A stretch of 64,000 nucleotides of DNA from Pseudomonas allokribbensis (GCF_014863605.1 NZ_CP062252.1:1435001-1499000); one strand, 5' to 3'. Positions 1-9,085 are shown, counted from the first letter of the stretch. Made by a program: numbers and translations. The notes: generated from the letters alone by a model not told the origin.

Positions 1-694
1 CGGCCAGCGTCGCATGGACACCGCTCTTGAGGACGCAGACCCACAGGATCAGACCAATGATCATGTACGGCCCGAGCTTGACCACCCCGAGCCGGTTCAT
101 CGCCACCAGCGCCGCGATGCACGCCGCCGCCAGGCCCAGCGACAGGGTCGAGAGTTCGCCGGAATAGAAGATCGCAATGATCACGATGGCGCCGAGGTCA
201 TCGATGATCGCCAGGGTCATCAGGAACAGCTTCAGCGACACCGGCACTCGCTTGCCGAGCAAGGCCAGCACGCCGAGGGCGAAGGCGATGTCGGTGGCGG
301 TCGGAATCGCCCAGCCATCGAGGGCGGCCGGGTTGTCGCGGTTGAGGAACCAGTAGATCAGCGCCGGCACCAGCATGCCGCCAATCGCGGCCGCGCCGGG
401 CAGGACGATCTGCGACGGTTTCGACAGCTGACCGTCGAGGACTTCGCGCTTCACTTCCAGGCCGATCAGCAGGAAGAACAGCGCCATCAGGCCGTCGTTG
501 ATCCACAGCAGCAAGGGCTTGGCGATTTTCAACGCGCCGATCTGCGCCACCACGGGTGTATCGAGCAGGCCGCTGTACAACCACGACAGCGGCGAGTTGT
601 TGATGATTAAAGCCAGGATGGCCGCGGCGATCAGTAACAGACCGCTGGCAGCTTCCAACTGAAAGAAACGCGTGAAAGTGCTACGCAGAGGCAA
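1..694 (-). CDS. nhaA: Na+/H+ antiporter NhaA (partial, C-terminus off window)
   Basis: Inner-membrane antiporter that exports Na+ in exchange for protons, used in pH and sodium homeostasis. About 231 N-terminal residues are visible. The family landmarks are present: LIGLEVKRE near residue 80, ATDIAFALG with an Asp near 135, and [10 protein letters not shown] with the paired aspartates near 165-166, which correspond to D133, D163 and D164 of E. coli NhaA. I chose the TTG at 694 as start because GGAGAG lies just upstream and the protein aligns with the family from there; the first in-frame ATG would remove about 69 residues including the first helices. The gene continues beyond base 1, so the stop and the regulatory C-terminal helices are not seen. 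Confidence 0.93.
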   Translation of the reverse strand, partial: MPLRSTFTRFFQLEAASGLLLIAAAILALIINNSPLSWLYSGLLDTPVVAQIGALKIAKPLLLWINDGLMALFFLLIGLEVKREVLDGQLSKPSQIVLPGAAAIGGMLVPALIYWFLNRDNPAALDGWAIPTATDIAFALGVLALLGKRVPVSLKLFLMTLAIIDDLGAIVIIAIFYSGELSTLSLGLAAACIAALVAMNRLGVVKLGPYMIIGLILWVCVLKSGVHATLA

Positions 695-869
695 GGTCGC
701 TCTCCATCGATAAAGTCAAAAGGTGGGACACCCTAACCCGTACCGTTAGTTGTTAAAACAAAAGTTATATTCTTTTTTGTTATATGTGGTTACATAGCGC
801 CCAGTCGACGTGCAGCAGAGCCTAGCAGTTGCCCAAGGGATTGAAGCTCAGCTGTATCTGTCGGTGCCG

Positions 870-883
870 TAGGATTTTTCCTA
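870..883. promoter_or_regulatory. short palindrome upstream of the PLP enzyme gene
   Basis: TAGGATTTTTCCTA is an inverted repeat of TAGGA around a 4-base T run, about 58 bases before the chosen ATG at 941. It could be an operator or part of the 5' leader. I do not recognise the protein that would bind it. Confidence 0.3.
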
Positions 884-940
884 AGCTTGGGGATTGAGCC
901 TGTGAAGGCACTTCTGCCCGATTCAACGAGATCAACAGCC

Positions 941-2035
941 ATGAGCGACAACCGACAGTGGGCCCGCGAAGCCATCCGGATCATCGAAGCTGACTTCCAG
1001 CGCAGCGCCGACACGCACCTGATCCCCTTGCCGCTGCCGGGGTTTCCGGGCATCGAGTTGTACTTCAAGGACGAGTCCAGCCACCCCACCGGCAGCCTCA
1101 AGCACCGTCTGGCCCGTTCGCTGTTTCTCTACGCCTTGTGTAACGGCTGGCTCAAGCCAGGCGCGCCGGTGATCGAGGCGTCCAGTGGTTCGACGGCGAT
1201 TTCCGAAGCGTACTTCGCGCGGATGCTGGGGCTGCCGTTCATTGCGGTGATGCCGGCGACCACGTCCAAGGAGAAGATCGCCCAGATCGCGTTCTATGGC
1301 GGCAAGAGTCATCTGGTGGACGATCCGACCCAGATCTACGCCGAATCCGAACGTCTGGCCCGCGAACACGATGGGCACTTCATCGACCAGTTCACCTACG
1401 CCGAACGCGCCACCGACTGGCGGGCGAACAACAACATCGCCGAGTCGATCTTCCAGCAGATGCGCTACGAGCAGCACCCGTGCCCGGCCTGGCTGATTTC
1501 CAGCCCCGGCACCGGCGGCACCACCGCAACCCTCGGCCGCTACGTGCGCTATCGCCAACATTGCACCCGCGTGCTGTGTGCCGATGCCGAGCGTTCGGTG
1601 TTCTTCGACTTTTACCAGACCGGTGATGCCAGCTTGCGTCTGGACCATGGTTCGCGGATCGAAGGCATCGGCCGGCCACGGGTGGAGGCGTCGTTCCTGC
1701 CGAAGGTGATCGATGCGATGGTCAAGGTGCCGGATGCCTTGTCGCTGGCGGCCATGCATTACCTGGCGCAGCGTCTGGGGCGGCATGTGGGTGGGTCGAG
1801 CGGGACGAACCTGATCGGCGCGCTGATGGCGGCGCAGCAGATGAAAGCGGCGGGGGAGTCGGGGTCGATCGTGGCGATTCTGTGCGACGGCGGCGAGCGC
1901 TACGCGGACACGTATTACGATCAGGCGTGGCTCAAGGCGCAGGGCTATGAGCTGGATGGATTGATGGCCGCTGTTGCGGCGAGTGCCGAGAAGGGTGAAG
2001 CGCTGCCGGCCTCGGTTCTGCGCGCCAATATCTGA
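941..2035 (+). CDS. PLP-dependent cysteine synthase/desulfhydrase-family enzyme
   Basis: Fold-type II PLP enzyme of the cysteine synthase/cystathionine beta-synthase superfamily, 364 residues. The Schiff-base lysine sits in HPTGSLKHR (near residue 50), the substrate loop is SSGSTAISEA, and the glycine-rich phosphate-binding loop is SSPGTGGTTATLG. The C-terminal segment HVGGSSGTN and the CDGGERY near the end are also typical. Homologues of this length include L-cysteine desulfhydrases of the Cds1 type, so release of sulfide from cysteine is a possible role, but the substrate cannot be read from sequence. An in-frame TTG at 887 would add 18 residues; I prefer the ATG at 941 because homology begins there. 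It stands alone, divergent from nhaA and convergent with the next gene. Confidence 0.8.
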   Translation: MSDNRQWAREAIRIIEADFQRSADTHLIPLPLPGFPGIELYFKDESSHPTGSLKHRLARSLFLYALCNGWLKPGAPVIEASSGSTAISEAYFARMLGLPFIAVMPATTSKEKIAQIAFYGGKSHLVDDPTQIYAESERLAREHDGHFIDQFTYAERATDWRANNNIAESIFQQMRYEQHPCPAWLISSPGTGGTTATLGRYVRYRQHCTRVLCADAERSVFFDFYQTGDASLRLDHGSRIEGIGRPRVEASFLPKVIDAMVKVPDALSLAAMHYLAQRLGRHVGGSSGTNLIGALMAAQQMKAAGESGSIVAILCDGGERYADTYYDQAWLKAQGYELDGLMAAVAASAEKGEALPASVLRANI

Positions 2036-2047
2036 CGTCGAATACGA

Positions 2048-2073
2048 CTGTGGGAGCGAATTCGCTCCCACAG
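2048..2073. repeat. REP-like palindrome / possible bidirectional terminator
   Basis: A perfect 26-base palindrome (GTGGGAGCGAA and its mirror) lies between two convergent genes and is followed on the plus strand by GTTTTTG. This is a common Pseudomonas intergenic palindrome. The T run allows it to act as a terminator for the PLP enzyme gene. Confidence 0.7.
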
Positions 2074-2101
2074 GTTTTTGCATTGTTTCAGGTATTGCAG
2101 A

Positions 2102-3715
2102 TCAGTCTTTCAGACCGAGGATGTCGCGTGCGACAGCTTCCGCGATGCGAATCCCGTCAACACCCGCCGACAGAATCCCGCCCGCATAACCCGCGCCTTC
2201 ACCGGCCGGGAACAGACCTTTGACGTTCATGCTCTGCAGCGTCTCATCACGAGTGATGCGCAGCGGCGACGAGGTGCGCGTCTCGATCCCGGTCAGCACC
2301 GCATCGTGCAACGAATAACCGCGAATCTGCTTCTCGAACGCCGGCAACGCTTCGCGAATCGCTTCGATGGCGAAATCCGGCAACGCCAGGGCCAGATCGC
2401 CCAGCGCTACCCCCGGTTTGTACGACGGTTCGACTTCGCCCAGTTCGGTCGAAGGAATGTCGTTGATGAAGTCGCCGACCAGTTGCGCTGGCGCCTTGTA
2501 GTCGCTGCCGCCGAGGATGAAGGCGTGGGACTCCAGACGCTCCTGCAACTCGATCCCGGCCAGCGGTCCGCCCGGATAATCGACTTCCGGGGTGATGCCG
2601 ACGACGATGCCGGAGTTGGCGTTGCGTTCGTTACGCGAGTACTGGCTCATGCCGTTGGTGACCACGCGATTCGGCTCGGAGGTCGCGGCGACCACGGTGC
2701 CGCCCGGGCACATGCAGAAGCTGTAGACCGAACGGCCGTTCTTGGCGTGGTGCACCAGTTTGTAGTCGGCGGCTCCCAACTTGGGGTGACCGGCGTACTT
2801 GCCCAGTCGCGCACGGTCGATCAGCGATTGCGGGTGCTCGATCCGGAAACCCACCGAGAACGGCTTGGCTTCCATGAACACGCCACGGTTGTGGAGCATG
2901 CGGAAGGTGTCGCGGGCACTGTGGCCGAGGGCCAGGACCACGTGTTTCGAATGCAGTGTTTCGCCGCTGGCCAGTTCGACGCCGACCAGTTGGCCGTCTT
3001 CGATCAGCACGTCGGTGACGCGTTCCTGGAAGCGCACTTCACCGCCCAGAGCGCGGATCTCTTCACGCATGGTCTCGACCATGCCGGTCAGACGGAACGT
3101 ACCGATGTGCGGCTTGCTGACGTAAAGAATCTCTTCCGGGGCGCCGGCCTTGACGAACTCGTGCAAGACTTTGCGGCCGAGGAATTTCGGATCCTTGATC
3201 TGGCTGTACAGCTTGCCGTCGGAGAACGTGCCCGCGCCGCCTTCGCCGAACTGCACGTTGGACTCGGGGTTGAGCACACTTTTGCGCCACAGGCCCCAGG
3301 TGTCCTTGGTGCGCTGGCGCACTTCGGTGCCGCGTTCGAGGATGATCGGCTTGAAACCCATCTGGGCCAGCAGCAGGCCGGCGAAGATCCCGCACGGGCC
3401 GAAACCGACCACGATCGGGCGCTGGCTCAGGTCGTCTGGCGCCTGGCCGACGAATTTGTAGCTGACATCCGGCGCCACGTTGACGTTGCGGTCATCGGCA
3501 AACTTGCCCAGCACTTTCGCCTCGTCGCGCACTTCGAGGTCGATGGTGTAGATGAAGCACAGTTCGGAGGACTTTTTGCGCGCATCGTAGCTGCGCTTGA
3601 ACAAGGTGAAATCGAGCAGGTCATCGCTGGCGATGCCCAGGCGTTGCACGATGGCAGCGCGCAGGTCTTCGTCGGGATGGTCGATCGGCAGCTTGAGTTC
3701 AGTGATTCGTAACAT
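2102..3715 (-). CDS. FAD-dependent dehydrogenase (COG2509-type)
   Basis: Flavoprotein of 537 residues, related to conserved uncharacterised FAD-dependent dehydrogenases. A ~90-residue N-terminal domain (MLRITELKLP...) precedes the dinucleotide-binding motif GFGPCGIFAGLLLAQMG, followed by the ERG that binds ribose. A late motif GLFPAGEGAGYAGGI is the typical second FAD-contact segment. The ATG at 3715 is chosen because family members begin at this point; the open frame extends far upstream without homology. No signal peptide, so cytoplasmic. The reaction is unknown. The gene is monocistronic, with its promoter in the 95 bases before the convergent lipoprotein gene end. Confidence 0.82.
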   Translation of the reverse strand: MLRITELKLPIDHPDEDLRAAIVQRLGIASDDLLDFTLFKRSYDARKKSSELCFIYTIDLEVRDEAKVLGKFADDRNVNVAPDVSYKFVGQAPDDLSQRPIVVGFGPCGIFAGLLLAQMGFKPIILERGTEVRQRTKDTWGLWRKSVLNPESNVQFGEGGAGTFSDGKLYSQIKDPKFLGRKVLHEFVKAGAPEEILYVSKPHIGTFRLTGMVETMREEIRALGGEVRFQERVTDVLIEDGQLVGVELASGETLHSKHVVLALGHSARDTFRMLHNRGVFMEAKPFSVGFRIEHPQSLIDRARLGKYAGHPKLGAADYKLVHHAKNGRSVYSFCMCPGGTVVAATSEPNRVVTNGMSQYSRNERNANSGIVVGITPEVDYPGGPLAGIELQERLESHAFILGGSDYKAPAQLVGDFINDIPSTELGEVEPSYKPGVALGDLALALPDFAIEAIREALPAFEKQIRGYSLHDAVLTGIETRTSSPLRITRDETLQSMNVKGLFPAGEGAGYAGGILSAGVDGIRIAEAVARDILGLKD

Positions 3716-3810
3716 GACAGGATCCGGTTCGCGGGGCGCACAACTGCGCCAGGGCGTTTGAAGGTGGCGATTATAAGCCGCAACGGCCGGATCCCGTGAG
3801 GGTAAAACGA

Positions 3811-4464
3811 TCAGTCGTTGCGCGAACCGCCGAAATACCCGCAACCACGCTGCACCTTGCCGTCGATCCGCAGCTCGGCACTCATGTGCTGCACGCTGCC
3901 GGTGTTGCTGTCGACGCAACGCTGCGGCGCCACCCACAGCTCGAGGCGCTGGTTGTTGGCTTCGCTGCTGAGGTTGAAACGGCCTTCGCCCAGTTGTTCT
4001 TCGACGTAAGGCACGGCGAGCGGTGGCTGGCCTTCGCGGTCGATGACCATGCCTTTGCCGCTGACCTTGACGTTCCATTCCGGGCCATGGCCGGCAGCGC
4101 GCAGGATCAGTTGCTTGAAGTTCGGATCATCGCAAGCGGTGCCGGAGCGTTCGACGCGATACAACTGGGTCAGGTCGAGACGGTCACCGGCAATCTTTCC
4201 GCGCACGTCGGCGAACAGCTTGCCCTGTTGATCGGCCAGCGTGGCGGCCTCTTGCAGGACGCTGGTACCGCCGATGTCGTTGACCACGTATTGGCGCTGC
4301 TCGCCGCAAGCCTGGAACACCAGTTTGCCGTCGGCAGCGGTCAGTTGCCCCTGCATCCGCGTCTGGCCGACGTGGGAGGCGCTTTCCCGCGCGCCATCGA
4401 ACAACTGGCACGCGGCAAACAGAGGGAGCAGGGCAACAACGATCAAGGAACGGGCAACACGCAT
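3811..4464 (-). CDS. putative lipoprotein, COG3650-like
   Basis: Exported protein of 217 residues with a signal peptide (MRVARSLIVVALLPLF) ending in a lipobox LFAAC, giving Cys19 as the lipidated residue. The mature part resembles small Pseudomonas lipoproteins that carry META/COG3650-like regions; two cysteines near residues 140 and 190 and a C-terminal RGCGYFGG may form disulfides. The ATG at 4464 has GGAGAG about 8 bases upstream. It is divergent from the next gene, and the 162 bases between them should hold both promoters. Function unknown; an envelope role is inferred from the lipobox only. Confidence 0.75.
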   Translation of the reverse strand: MRVARSLIVVALLPLFAACQLFDGARESASHVGQTRMQGQLTAADGKLVFQACGEQRQYVVNDIGGTSVLQEAATLADQQGKLFADVRGKIAGDRLDLTQLYRVERSGTACDDPNFKQLILRAAGHGPEWNVKVSGKGMVIDREGQPPLAVPYVEEQLGEGRFNLSSEANNQRLELWVAPQRCVDSNTGSVQHMSAELRIDGKVQRGCGYFGGSRND

Positions 4465-4626
4465 CTTTGGCTCTCCAGACAAGTGCCGCCACGTTACGCA
4501 GGCTGACCGCTTATCACAACCATGAGTTGGACTTGCCACGTACTGGAAACATTTGGCTTAACTTTGGGAGTCGGGACGAAGGGCATTTGGCCGTACCTTG
4601 TCCGCCTTTTAGAGAGGAGAGGCGTT

Positions 4627-4995
4627 ATGAAAGGATCAGGCAGATTGCTGTTGGCGGCACTGGGAATGATGGCGTCGCTGCAGTCGATAGCGGCAGACAT
4701 TGCTTTTTCATCCGGTGCGGATTTTTCCGAAATGAACCTTGAGCTCAGACGAAAAGATGATCCGAATCCGCAGGCCGTCATGCTCAATGTCACGTTGAGC
4801 CCGGAGGCGCAGCGTCGCCTGGAGCGGGTGACGACTGAGGGAATGCATCAGCGCCTGCAGTTGTCCATCAACGGCGTTCAAGTGTCGAACGCGACGATTC
4901 AATCGGTGATCAAAGGCCCGAGCCTGATGATAAGCGTGCCGCGCGAGGTCGCAAGGGACCTGTTGCCCACGCTGCTGGAGCCTTTGACACCTTGA
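4627..4995 (+). CDS. small exported protein resembling the SecD P1 head
   Basis: Protein of 122 residues with a signal peptide (about residues 1-22, cleavage near SIA-AD) and no further membrane segment. Residues 52-116 (LNVTLSPEAQRRLERVTTEG, then QRLQLSINGVQVSNATIQSVIKG, then a final LP..L helix) follow the pattern of the periplasmic P1 head of SecD, where a strand-helix unit is followed by RLAIVLDGKV-like and PVI-like strands. There are no SecD transmembrane helices, so this is a free-standing periplasmic copy of that fold, function unknown. The start at 4627 has AGAGGAGAGG upstream. Confidence 0.7.
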   Translation: MKGSGRLLLAALGMMASLQSIAADIAFSSGADFSEMNLELRRKDDPNPQAVMLNVTLSPEAQRRLERVTTEGMHQRLQLSINGVQVSNATIQSVIKGPSLMISVPREVARDLLPTLLEPLTP

Positions 4996-5030
4996 TGCGA
5001 CGCTGGCCCAGCGCCGCATGCCGAGGTTTT

Positions 5031-5630
5031 TCAACCCACGTGAAATGTCTGACCTGTCTGCAAGCCTTCGACACTTTTGGCGTAGGCCAATGCCACATCC
5101 GCCGCAGGAACCGGTTTGTAGCCGCGGAAATACGGAGCGTAGCTGCCCATGGCTTCCACCAGCACGGTCGGGCTGATCGAGTTTACGCGCAGGCCGCGTG
5201 GCAGCTCGATGGCGGCGGCGCGGACGAAACTGTCGAGCGCGCCGTTGACCAGTGCAGCCGAAGCACCGCTGCGGATCGGGTCGTGGCTCAGTACGCCGGT
5301 GGTAAAGGTGAACGACGCGCCATCGTTGGCGAACTCGCGGCCGATCAGCAGCAGGTTGACCTGGCCCATCAGTTTGTCTTTCAGGCCGAGGGCGAAGCTG
5401 TCTTCGTTCATTTCACCCAGTGGGGCGAAAGTCACGTTGCCGGCGGCGCACACCAGGGCGTCGAACTTGCCGGTCTGTTCGAACAGCTTGCGGATCGATG
5501 CGCTGTCGCTGATATCCACCTGGAAATCGCCGCTGCTGCGGCCGATGCGAATGACTTCGTGACGCTGCGACAGTTCTTTGTCCACGGCCGAACCGATGGT
5601 GCCGCCTGCGCCGATCAACAGAATTTTCAT
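5031..5630 (-). CDS. short-chain dehydrogenase-like protein lacking the YxxxK pair
   Basis: Rossmann-fold SDR of 199 residues. The nucleotide-binding motif GAGGTIG is at residues 7-13 and CAAGN (the NNAG equivalent) at 61-65. In the usual catalytic helix the alignment SAALVNGALDSF puts Ala125 in place of the catalytic Tyr and Asn129 in place of the Lys. Similar short, atypical SDRs are known in proteobacteria; the enzyme may use a different mechanism or may bind nucleotide without classical SDR chemistry. It is divergent from a LysR gene (103-base gap), a standard arrangement for a regulator and its target. Confidence 0.8.
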   Translation of the reverse strand: MKILLIGAGGTIGSAVDKELSQRHEVIRIGRSSGDFQVDISDSASIRKLFEQTGKFDALVCAAGNVTFAPLGEMNEDSFALGLKDKLMGQVNLLLIGREFANDGASFTFTTGVLSHDPIRSGASAALVNGALDSFVRAAAIELPRGLRVNSISPTVLVEAMGSYAPYFRGYKPVPAADVALAYAKSVEGLQTGQTFHVG

Positions 5631-5712
5631 CGTGCTTGCCTCAAGTGATTGAACGAGGTTTCAGTCTAGAGTGGTTTTTTCCGCTGATAAGCGCGCTAAT
5701 GGGCAACCTTTG

Positions 5713-5728
5713 GTTTTCAAATGGAAAC
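5713..5728. promoter_or_regulatory. imperfect palindrome, candidate LysR site
   Basis: GTTTTCAAATGGAAAC is nearly its own reverse complement and lies in the intergenic space between the SDR and LysR genes, close to the lysR start. It may be an autoregulatory site of this LysR protein; it also overlaps the ribosome-binding region. Confidence 0.3.
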
Positions 5729-5733
5729 AATCC

Positions 5734-6648
5734 ATGAGCGAGATGGATGATCTGGCGGCGTTCGCGGTGTTGATCGAGGCGGGCAGTTTTACCTTGGCGG
5801 CGCAGCAACTGGGGTGCAGCAAGGGGCAGTTGTCCAAGCGCATCAGTCAGCTGGAAACGCGGTTTTCCGTGGTGTTGCTGCAGCGCACGACGCGTCGGTT
5901 GAGCCTGACAGCGGCGGGGGCGGCGCTGTTACCGCAGGCCCAGGCGCTTGTAGTCCAGGTCGAAAGGGCGCGTCAGGCATTGGCGCGATTGAAGGACGAC
6001 ATGGCCGGTCCCGTGCGTATGACGGTGCCGGTGTCGCTCGGGGAAACGTTCTTCGATGGACTGCTGTTGGAGTTCTCCCAGAAATACCCGGAAGTGCAGA
6101 TCGAGCTGGAGTTGAACAACAGCTACCGCGATCTCTCCCGCGATGGCTTCGATCTGGCTATTCGCACAGAAGTCGCCAACGACGAGCGACTGGTAGCCAG
6201 GCCCTTGCTTGCCTGGCAGGAAATGACCTGTGCCAGTCCGGCGTATCTTGAGCGTTTCGGCGAGCCGCTGACGCCGCAGGCACTGGTCGAACACCGTTGC
6301 CTGCTCAACAGTCATTACAGCGGTCGCGAAGAGTGGCTGTATCACCAGCAGCACGAATTGTTGCGGGTGCGGGTATCGGGGCCGTTCGCCAGCAATCACT
6401 ACAACCTGTTGAAGAAAGCCGCACTGGCCGGCGCCGGCATCGCACGCTTGCCGTCCTATCTGTTGCAGGCGGAATTGGCTGACGGCCGATTGCGCTGGCT
6501 CCTTCGTGATTTTCAGACCCGGCGCATGCCGATGTACCTGGTGCATCCGTATCAGGGCGGGCTGCCGAAACGTACCCAAGTGCTGGCGGACTACCTGATC
6601 GGCTGGTTCAAGCGCAGCGGCGAGGCGTTGGACCGGCTTCAGCGGTAA
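5734..6648 (+). CDS. LysR-family transcriptional regulator
   Basis: Typical LysR regulator of 304 residues: an N-terminal winged helix-turn-helix (AAQQLGCSKGQLSKRISQLE, then LLQRTTRRLSLTAAG) and a C-terminal effector domain. It belongs to the branch of LysR proteins with similar effector regions to CrgA/AaeR-like regulators. The ATG at 5734 gives MSEMDDLAAFAVL, matching the family start. It probably controls the divergent SDR gene. Its last 10 bases overlap the end of the convergent DoxX gene. Confidence 0.9.
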   Translation: MSEMDDLAAFAVLIEAGSFTLAAQQLGCSKGQLSKRISQLETRFSVVLLQRTTRRLSLTAAGAALLPQAQALVVQVERARQALARLKDDMAGPVRMTVPVSLGETFFDGLLLEFSQKYPEVQIELELNNSYRDLSRDGFDLAIRTEVANDERLVARPLLAWQEMTCASPAYLERFGEPLTPQALVEHRCLLNSHYSGREEWLYHQQHELLRVRVSGPFASNHYNLLKKAALAGAGIARLPSYLLQAELADGRLRWLLRDFQTRRMPMYLVHPYQGGLPKRTQVLADYLIGWFKRSGEALDRLQR

Positions 6649-7112
6649 CGTCGGGCGATCAGATGATCGATCGACAGTTTGCCCGGCCCGGTGGTCATCA
6701 GGTACAGCAGAACGGCGGCCCAGGTTCCGTGAGTCGGGTAGGCGTCGGGGTACACGAACAACTCGATGACCAACGTCATGCCCAGCAATGCCAGCGCCGA
6801 AAACCGAGTGGCGAAGCCGACGAGGATCAGGATCGGGAAAAAGTGTTCGGCGAACGCTGCCAGGTGAGCGGCAATTTCCGGTGACACCAGCGGCACGTGG
6901 TATTCGCTCTGGAACAACGGAATCGTCGAGTCGGCCAGGTGCGGCCAGCCGATCTGGAAGGTGCCGTCGATCAGGTCGATGGCCAGACCCTCGACCTTGG
7001 TCTGCCCGGATTTCCAGAACACCGCCGCGATGGAAAAACGTGCGATGAAGGCGATCAGGCTGTGTGGGATTTTTTCCAGCAGTGCAATGGCACGGGCAAC
7101 GAGGTTGTTCAT
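6639..7112 (-). CDS. DoxX-family membrane protein of the bufferin operon
   Basis: DoxX-like inner-membrane protein of 157 residues with four predicted hydrophobic segments (around residues 18-35, 80-105, 105-125 and 130-145). DoxX proteins are common last members of DUF2282/DUF692/DUF2063 operons and are thought to assist a membrane-linked redox or export step, but the exact role is not settled. Its start overlaps the end of bufC1 by 4 bases, so it is translationally coupled. The 3' end overlaps the convergent lysR by 10 bases. Confidence 0.85.
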   Translation of the reverse strand: MNNLVARAIALLEKIPHSLIAFIARFSIAAVFWKSGQTKVEGLAIDLIDGTFQIGWPHLADSTIPLFQSEYHVPLVSPEIAAHLAAFAEHFFPILILVGFATRFSALALLGMTLVIELFVYPDAYPTHGTWAAVLLYLMTTGPGKLSIDHLIARRYR

Positions 7113-7867
7113 GGCGAAACCTTTGGGTGGAAATGAGTGAGGGCATGGCGGCTGATCAACAGGGCCAGGGTCTGGCTGAGATCGAAGGCTTCTGCAGATT
7201 CCAGCGCCTGAGTGAGTGACAGGCCGGCCTTGAGCTGACGAATGAACTGGCTGGCGCCGTGATCCACGGCGAATACCTCGACCTCCAGGCCGTTGCGCAG
7301 GATCAGCGCCTGTTGGGCCTGATTCAGATCGATCCCGGCCAGCGTGTTGTCGTGCTGGTGCGCGGCCCAGATATCCACCACGGCAAAGGCTGAATCGAGC
7401 ACATGCAGCGAAGGATGCAGACCGATTTGCAGATTGCTCAGAGCCTCTTGATCAGCGAATGCAGCAGCAATCTGTTCCTGGCTCAACGGCGATGCATCGG
7501 CGGCGTGATAGGCCAGCGTGCGCAAGCGCTCCAGCCGCGCGACATCGGCGAGGTAAGGCACGCTCGACGCCGGTTCGAATCCGCTGATGAAGTCCGCCAG
7601 ATCACTGCCGTAGTCGCTCATCAACGGACTGTGTGGTGGATGGTTTTGAATGAAAACTCCGGCCATGGCGCGGAAGAATTCCTCTCCTACCAACTGCATT
7701 ACCACGGGATAACTGTCGGCCAGTGCATTGCTCAACGAACCCTGCACGTTGTTGCGGTACACCGCGAATCGATTGGCCGGATCGGCCCCGTTGGCGCTGC
7801 ACAAGCCGTCGGGGCAAGGCTGGCTAATGTCGAGGAGTGCTGCGCTGAAAGTGGCTTGGATACTCAT
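7109..7867 (-). CDS. bufC1: BufC/HvfC-family RiPP maturation partner (DUF2063)
   Basis: Protein of 252 residues with the DUF2063 N-terminal domain ([22 protein letters not shown], residues ~32-53 in part, followed by [19 protein letters not shown]) and a C-terminal region of the HvfC/BufC type. In characterised systems this protein binds the precursor and presents it to the MNIO enzyme. It overlaps bufB1 by 4 bases and doxX by 4 bases, consistent with one coupled operon. Cytoplasmic, no signal peptide. Confidence 0.88.
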   Translation of the reverse strand: MSIQATFSAALLDISQPCPDGLCSANGADPANRFAVYRNNVQGSLSNALADSYPVVMQLVGEEFFRAMAGVFIQNHPPHSPLMSDYGSDLADFISGFEPASSVPYLADVARLERLRTLAYHAADASPLSQEQIAAAFADQEALSNLQIGLHPSLHVLDSAFAVVDIWAAHQHDNTLAGIDLNQAQQALILRNGLEVEVFAVDHGASQFIRQLKAGLSLTQALESAEAFDLSQTLALLISRHALTHFHPKVSP

Positions 7868-8760
7868 GGCCGACCTCCTGCGACAAGCAGAAGCTCATCG
7901 GCCTGTTGCGCTTCGGCCAACAGCACGTTGAAGGCCGGCACCTGGTTGTCCCGCTCGATCAACGTCGCCACCGGGCCGACGCGTTCCAGCGCTTGCCGGT
8001 ACAACGACCAGACGGCCTGATCGATCGGTGCGCCGTGATCGTCGATCAGCAAGCGATCACCGAGGCTGTCGGAATCTTCGGCAAAACCCGCGAGATGAAT
8101 CTCGCCGACGGCGTGCAATGGCAGTGCGTCGAGGTAGGCCAGGGGATCGCGCTGATGGTTGATGCACGAGACATAGACGTTGTTCACGTCCAGCAACAAA
8201 CCACAGCCGCTGCGCCGGATGACTTCACGGATGAAGTCCGCTTCGTCGATCGTCGAGCGCTGGAATGCCAGATACGTCGCCGGGTTTTCCAGCAGCATCG
8301 GGCGCTTGAGAGTGTTCTGCACCTGGTCGATGTGATCGCAGACGCGATTCAGCGTCGGCGTGTCGTAAGCCAGGGGCAATAGATCATTGAGAAACACCGG
8401 GCCGTGGCTCGACCAGGCCAGGTGTTCGGAAAAGGATTGGGGTTGATAACGCTCGATCAGCGCGCTCAGGCGTTTGAGGTGTTGAACATCCAGCGGGCCT
8501 TCGGCACCGATGGACAATCCGACGCCATGCAGCGACAGCGGATACGCCTCGCGGATCAAACCCAGAAAGTGATGGAACGGGCCGCCGGCCACCATGTAGT
8601 TTTCGGCGTGGACTTCGAAGAAACCGATGTCCGGTAAAGAACCGAGCACTTCACGAAAGTGCCCGGTCTTGAGCCCCAGCCCGGCACGGGGCGGGAGCCC
8701 GGGGAGGGCTGCCCGAGTGCGGGTGGAGGCATGGTCGCAGGAAGTGATCATGATCGACAC
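7864..8760 (-). CDS. bufB1: MNIO (DUF692) enzyme BufB, bufferin maturase
   Basis: Multinuclear non-heme iron oxidative enzyme (formerly DUF692), 298 residues, TIM-barrel. All expected metal-site residues can be seen: H78 in SLHGVGLS, E112-H113 in SEHLAW, E158-N159 in [10 protein letters not shown]175 in DEADF, D191/N193/N194 in [11 protein letters not shown]222 in GEIHLAGF, D240-D241-H242 in LIDDHGAP and E269 near the end. In bufferin systems this enzyme converts precursor cysteines to thiooxazole groups that bind copper. It lies 16 bases after bufA1 and overlaps bufC1. A second, very different MNIO lies at 48350-50299. Confidence 0.92.
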   Translation of the reverse strand: MSIMITSCDHASTRTRAALPGLPPRAGLGLKTGHFREVLGSLPDIGFFEVHAENYMVAGGPFHHFLGLIREAYPLSLHGVGLSIGAEGPLDVQHLKRLSALIERYQPQSFSEHLAWSSHGPVFLNDLLPLAYDTPTLNRVCDHIDQVQNTLKRPMLLENPATYLAFQRSTIDEADFIREVIRRSGCGLLLDVNNVYVSCINHQRDPLAYLDALPLHAVGEIHLAGFAEDSDSLGDRLLIDDHGAPIDQAVWSLYRQALERVGPVATLIERDNQVPAFNVLLAEAQQADELLLVAGGRP

Positions 8761-8776
8761 TCGGGCAGCCGCCAGA

Positions 8777-9085
8777 TCAGGACTTGGCCTTGAAGGCTTC
8801 CATCTGACCGAAACCGGTCGGCGAGGTTTTGCTTTCGGTGGTGGCGCAGGTGCCTTTCGGAACGAACTTCCAGGAGTTGGCCTGGTAATCCATTTTCGCC
8901 GTGCCTGCGCAGGTGGTGCCGGCGCCGGCGGCGCAATCGTTATGACCTTTCATGGCCACGCCGAAACATTTTTCCATGTTGGTGTTGTCGGCAGCCTGGA
9001 CGGTCGAAACGGCGGCCATGCTCAGGGCGGAACCGAGGGCCAGAACCAGGGCGGTGGCGGACAGGGTGCGGGTGGTAGCAGTCAT
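8777..9085 (-). CDS. bufA1: bufferin precursor BufA1 (DUF2282)
   Basis: Precursor of 102 residues with a Sec signal peptide (residues 1 to about 31, ending VQA-AD) and the DUF2282 core. Four cysteines at 40, 51, 59 and 80 sit in the conserved EKCFGVA, NDCAAG, TCAGT and PKGTC segments. Bufferins of this type are exported RiPPs whose modified cysteines chelate copper in the periplasm. The signal peptide acts as leader. First gene of the operon bufA1-bufB1-bufC1-doxX. No sigma/anti-sigma pair is adjacent, unlike some bufferin operons, so the regulator lies elsewhere. The ATG at 9085 has CCGGAGAAAC upstream. Confidence 0.9.
   Translation of the reverse strand: MTATTRTLSATALVLALGSALSMAAVSTVQAADNTNMEKCFGVAMKGHNDCAAGAGTTCAGTAKMDYQANSWKFVPKGTCATTESKTSPTGFGQMEAFKAKS

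Noticed and set aside
2102..3712. Long open frames opposite the FAD-dependent dehydrogenase and other high-GC genes
   Set aside because: They are antisense shadows with atypical His/Gln/Arg-rich composition, as is usual in GC-rich DNA.
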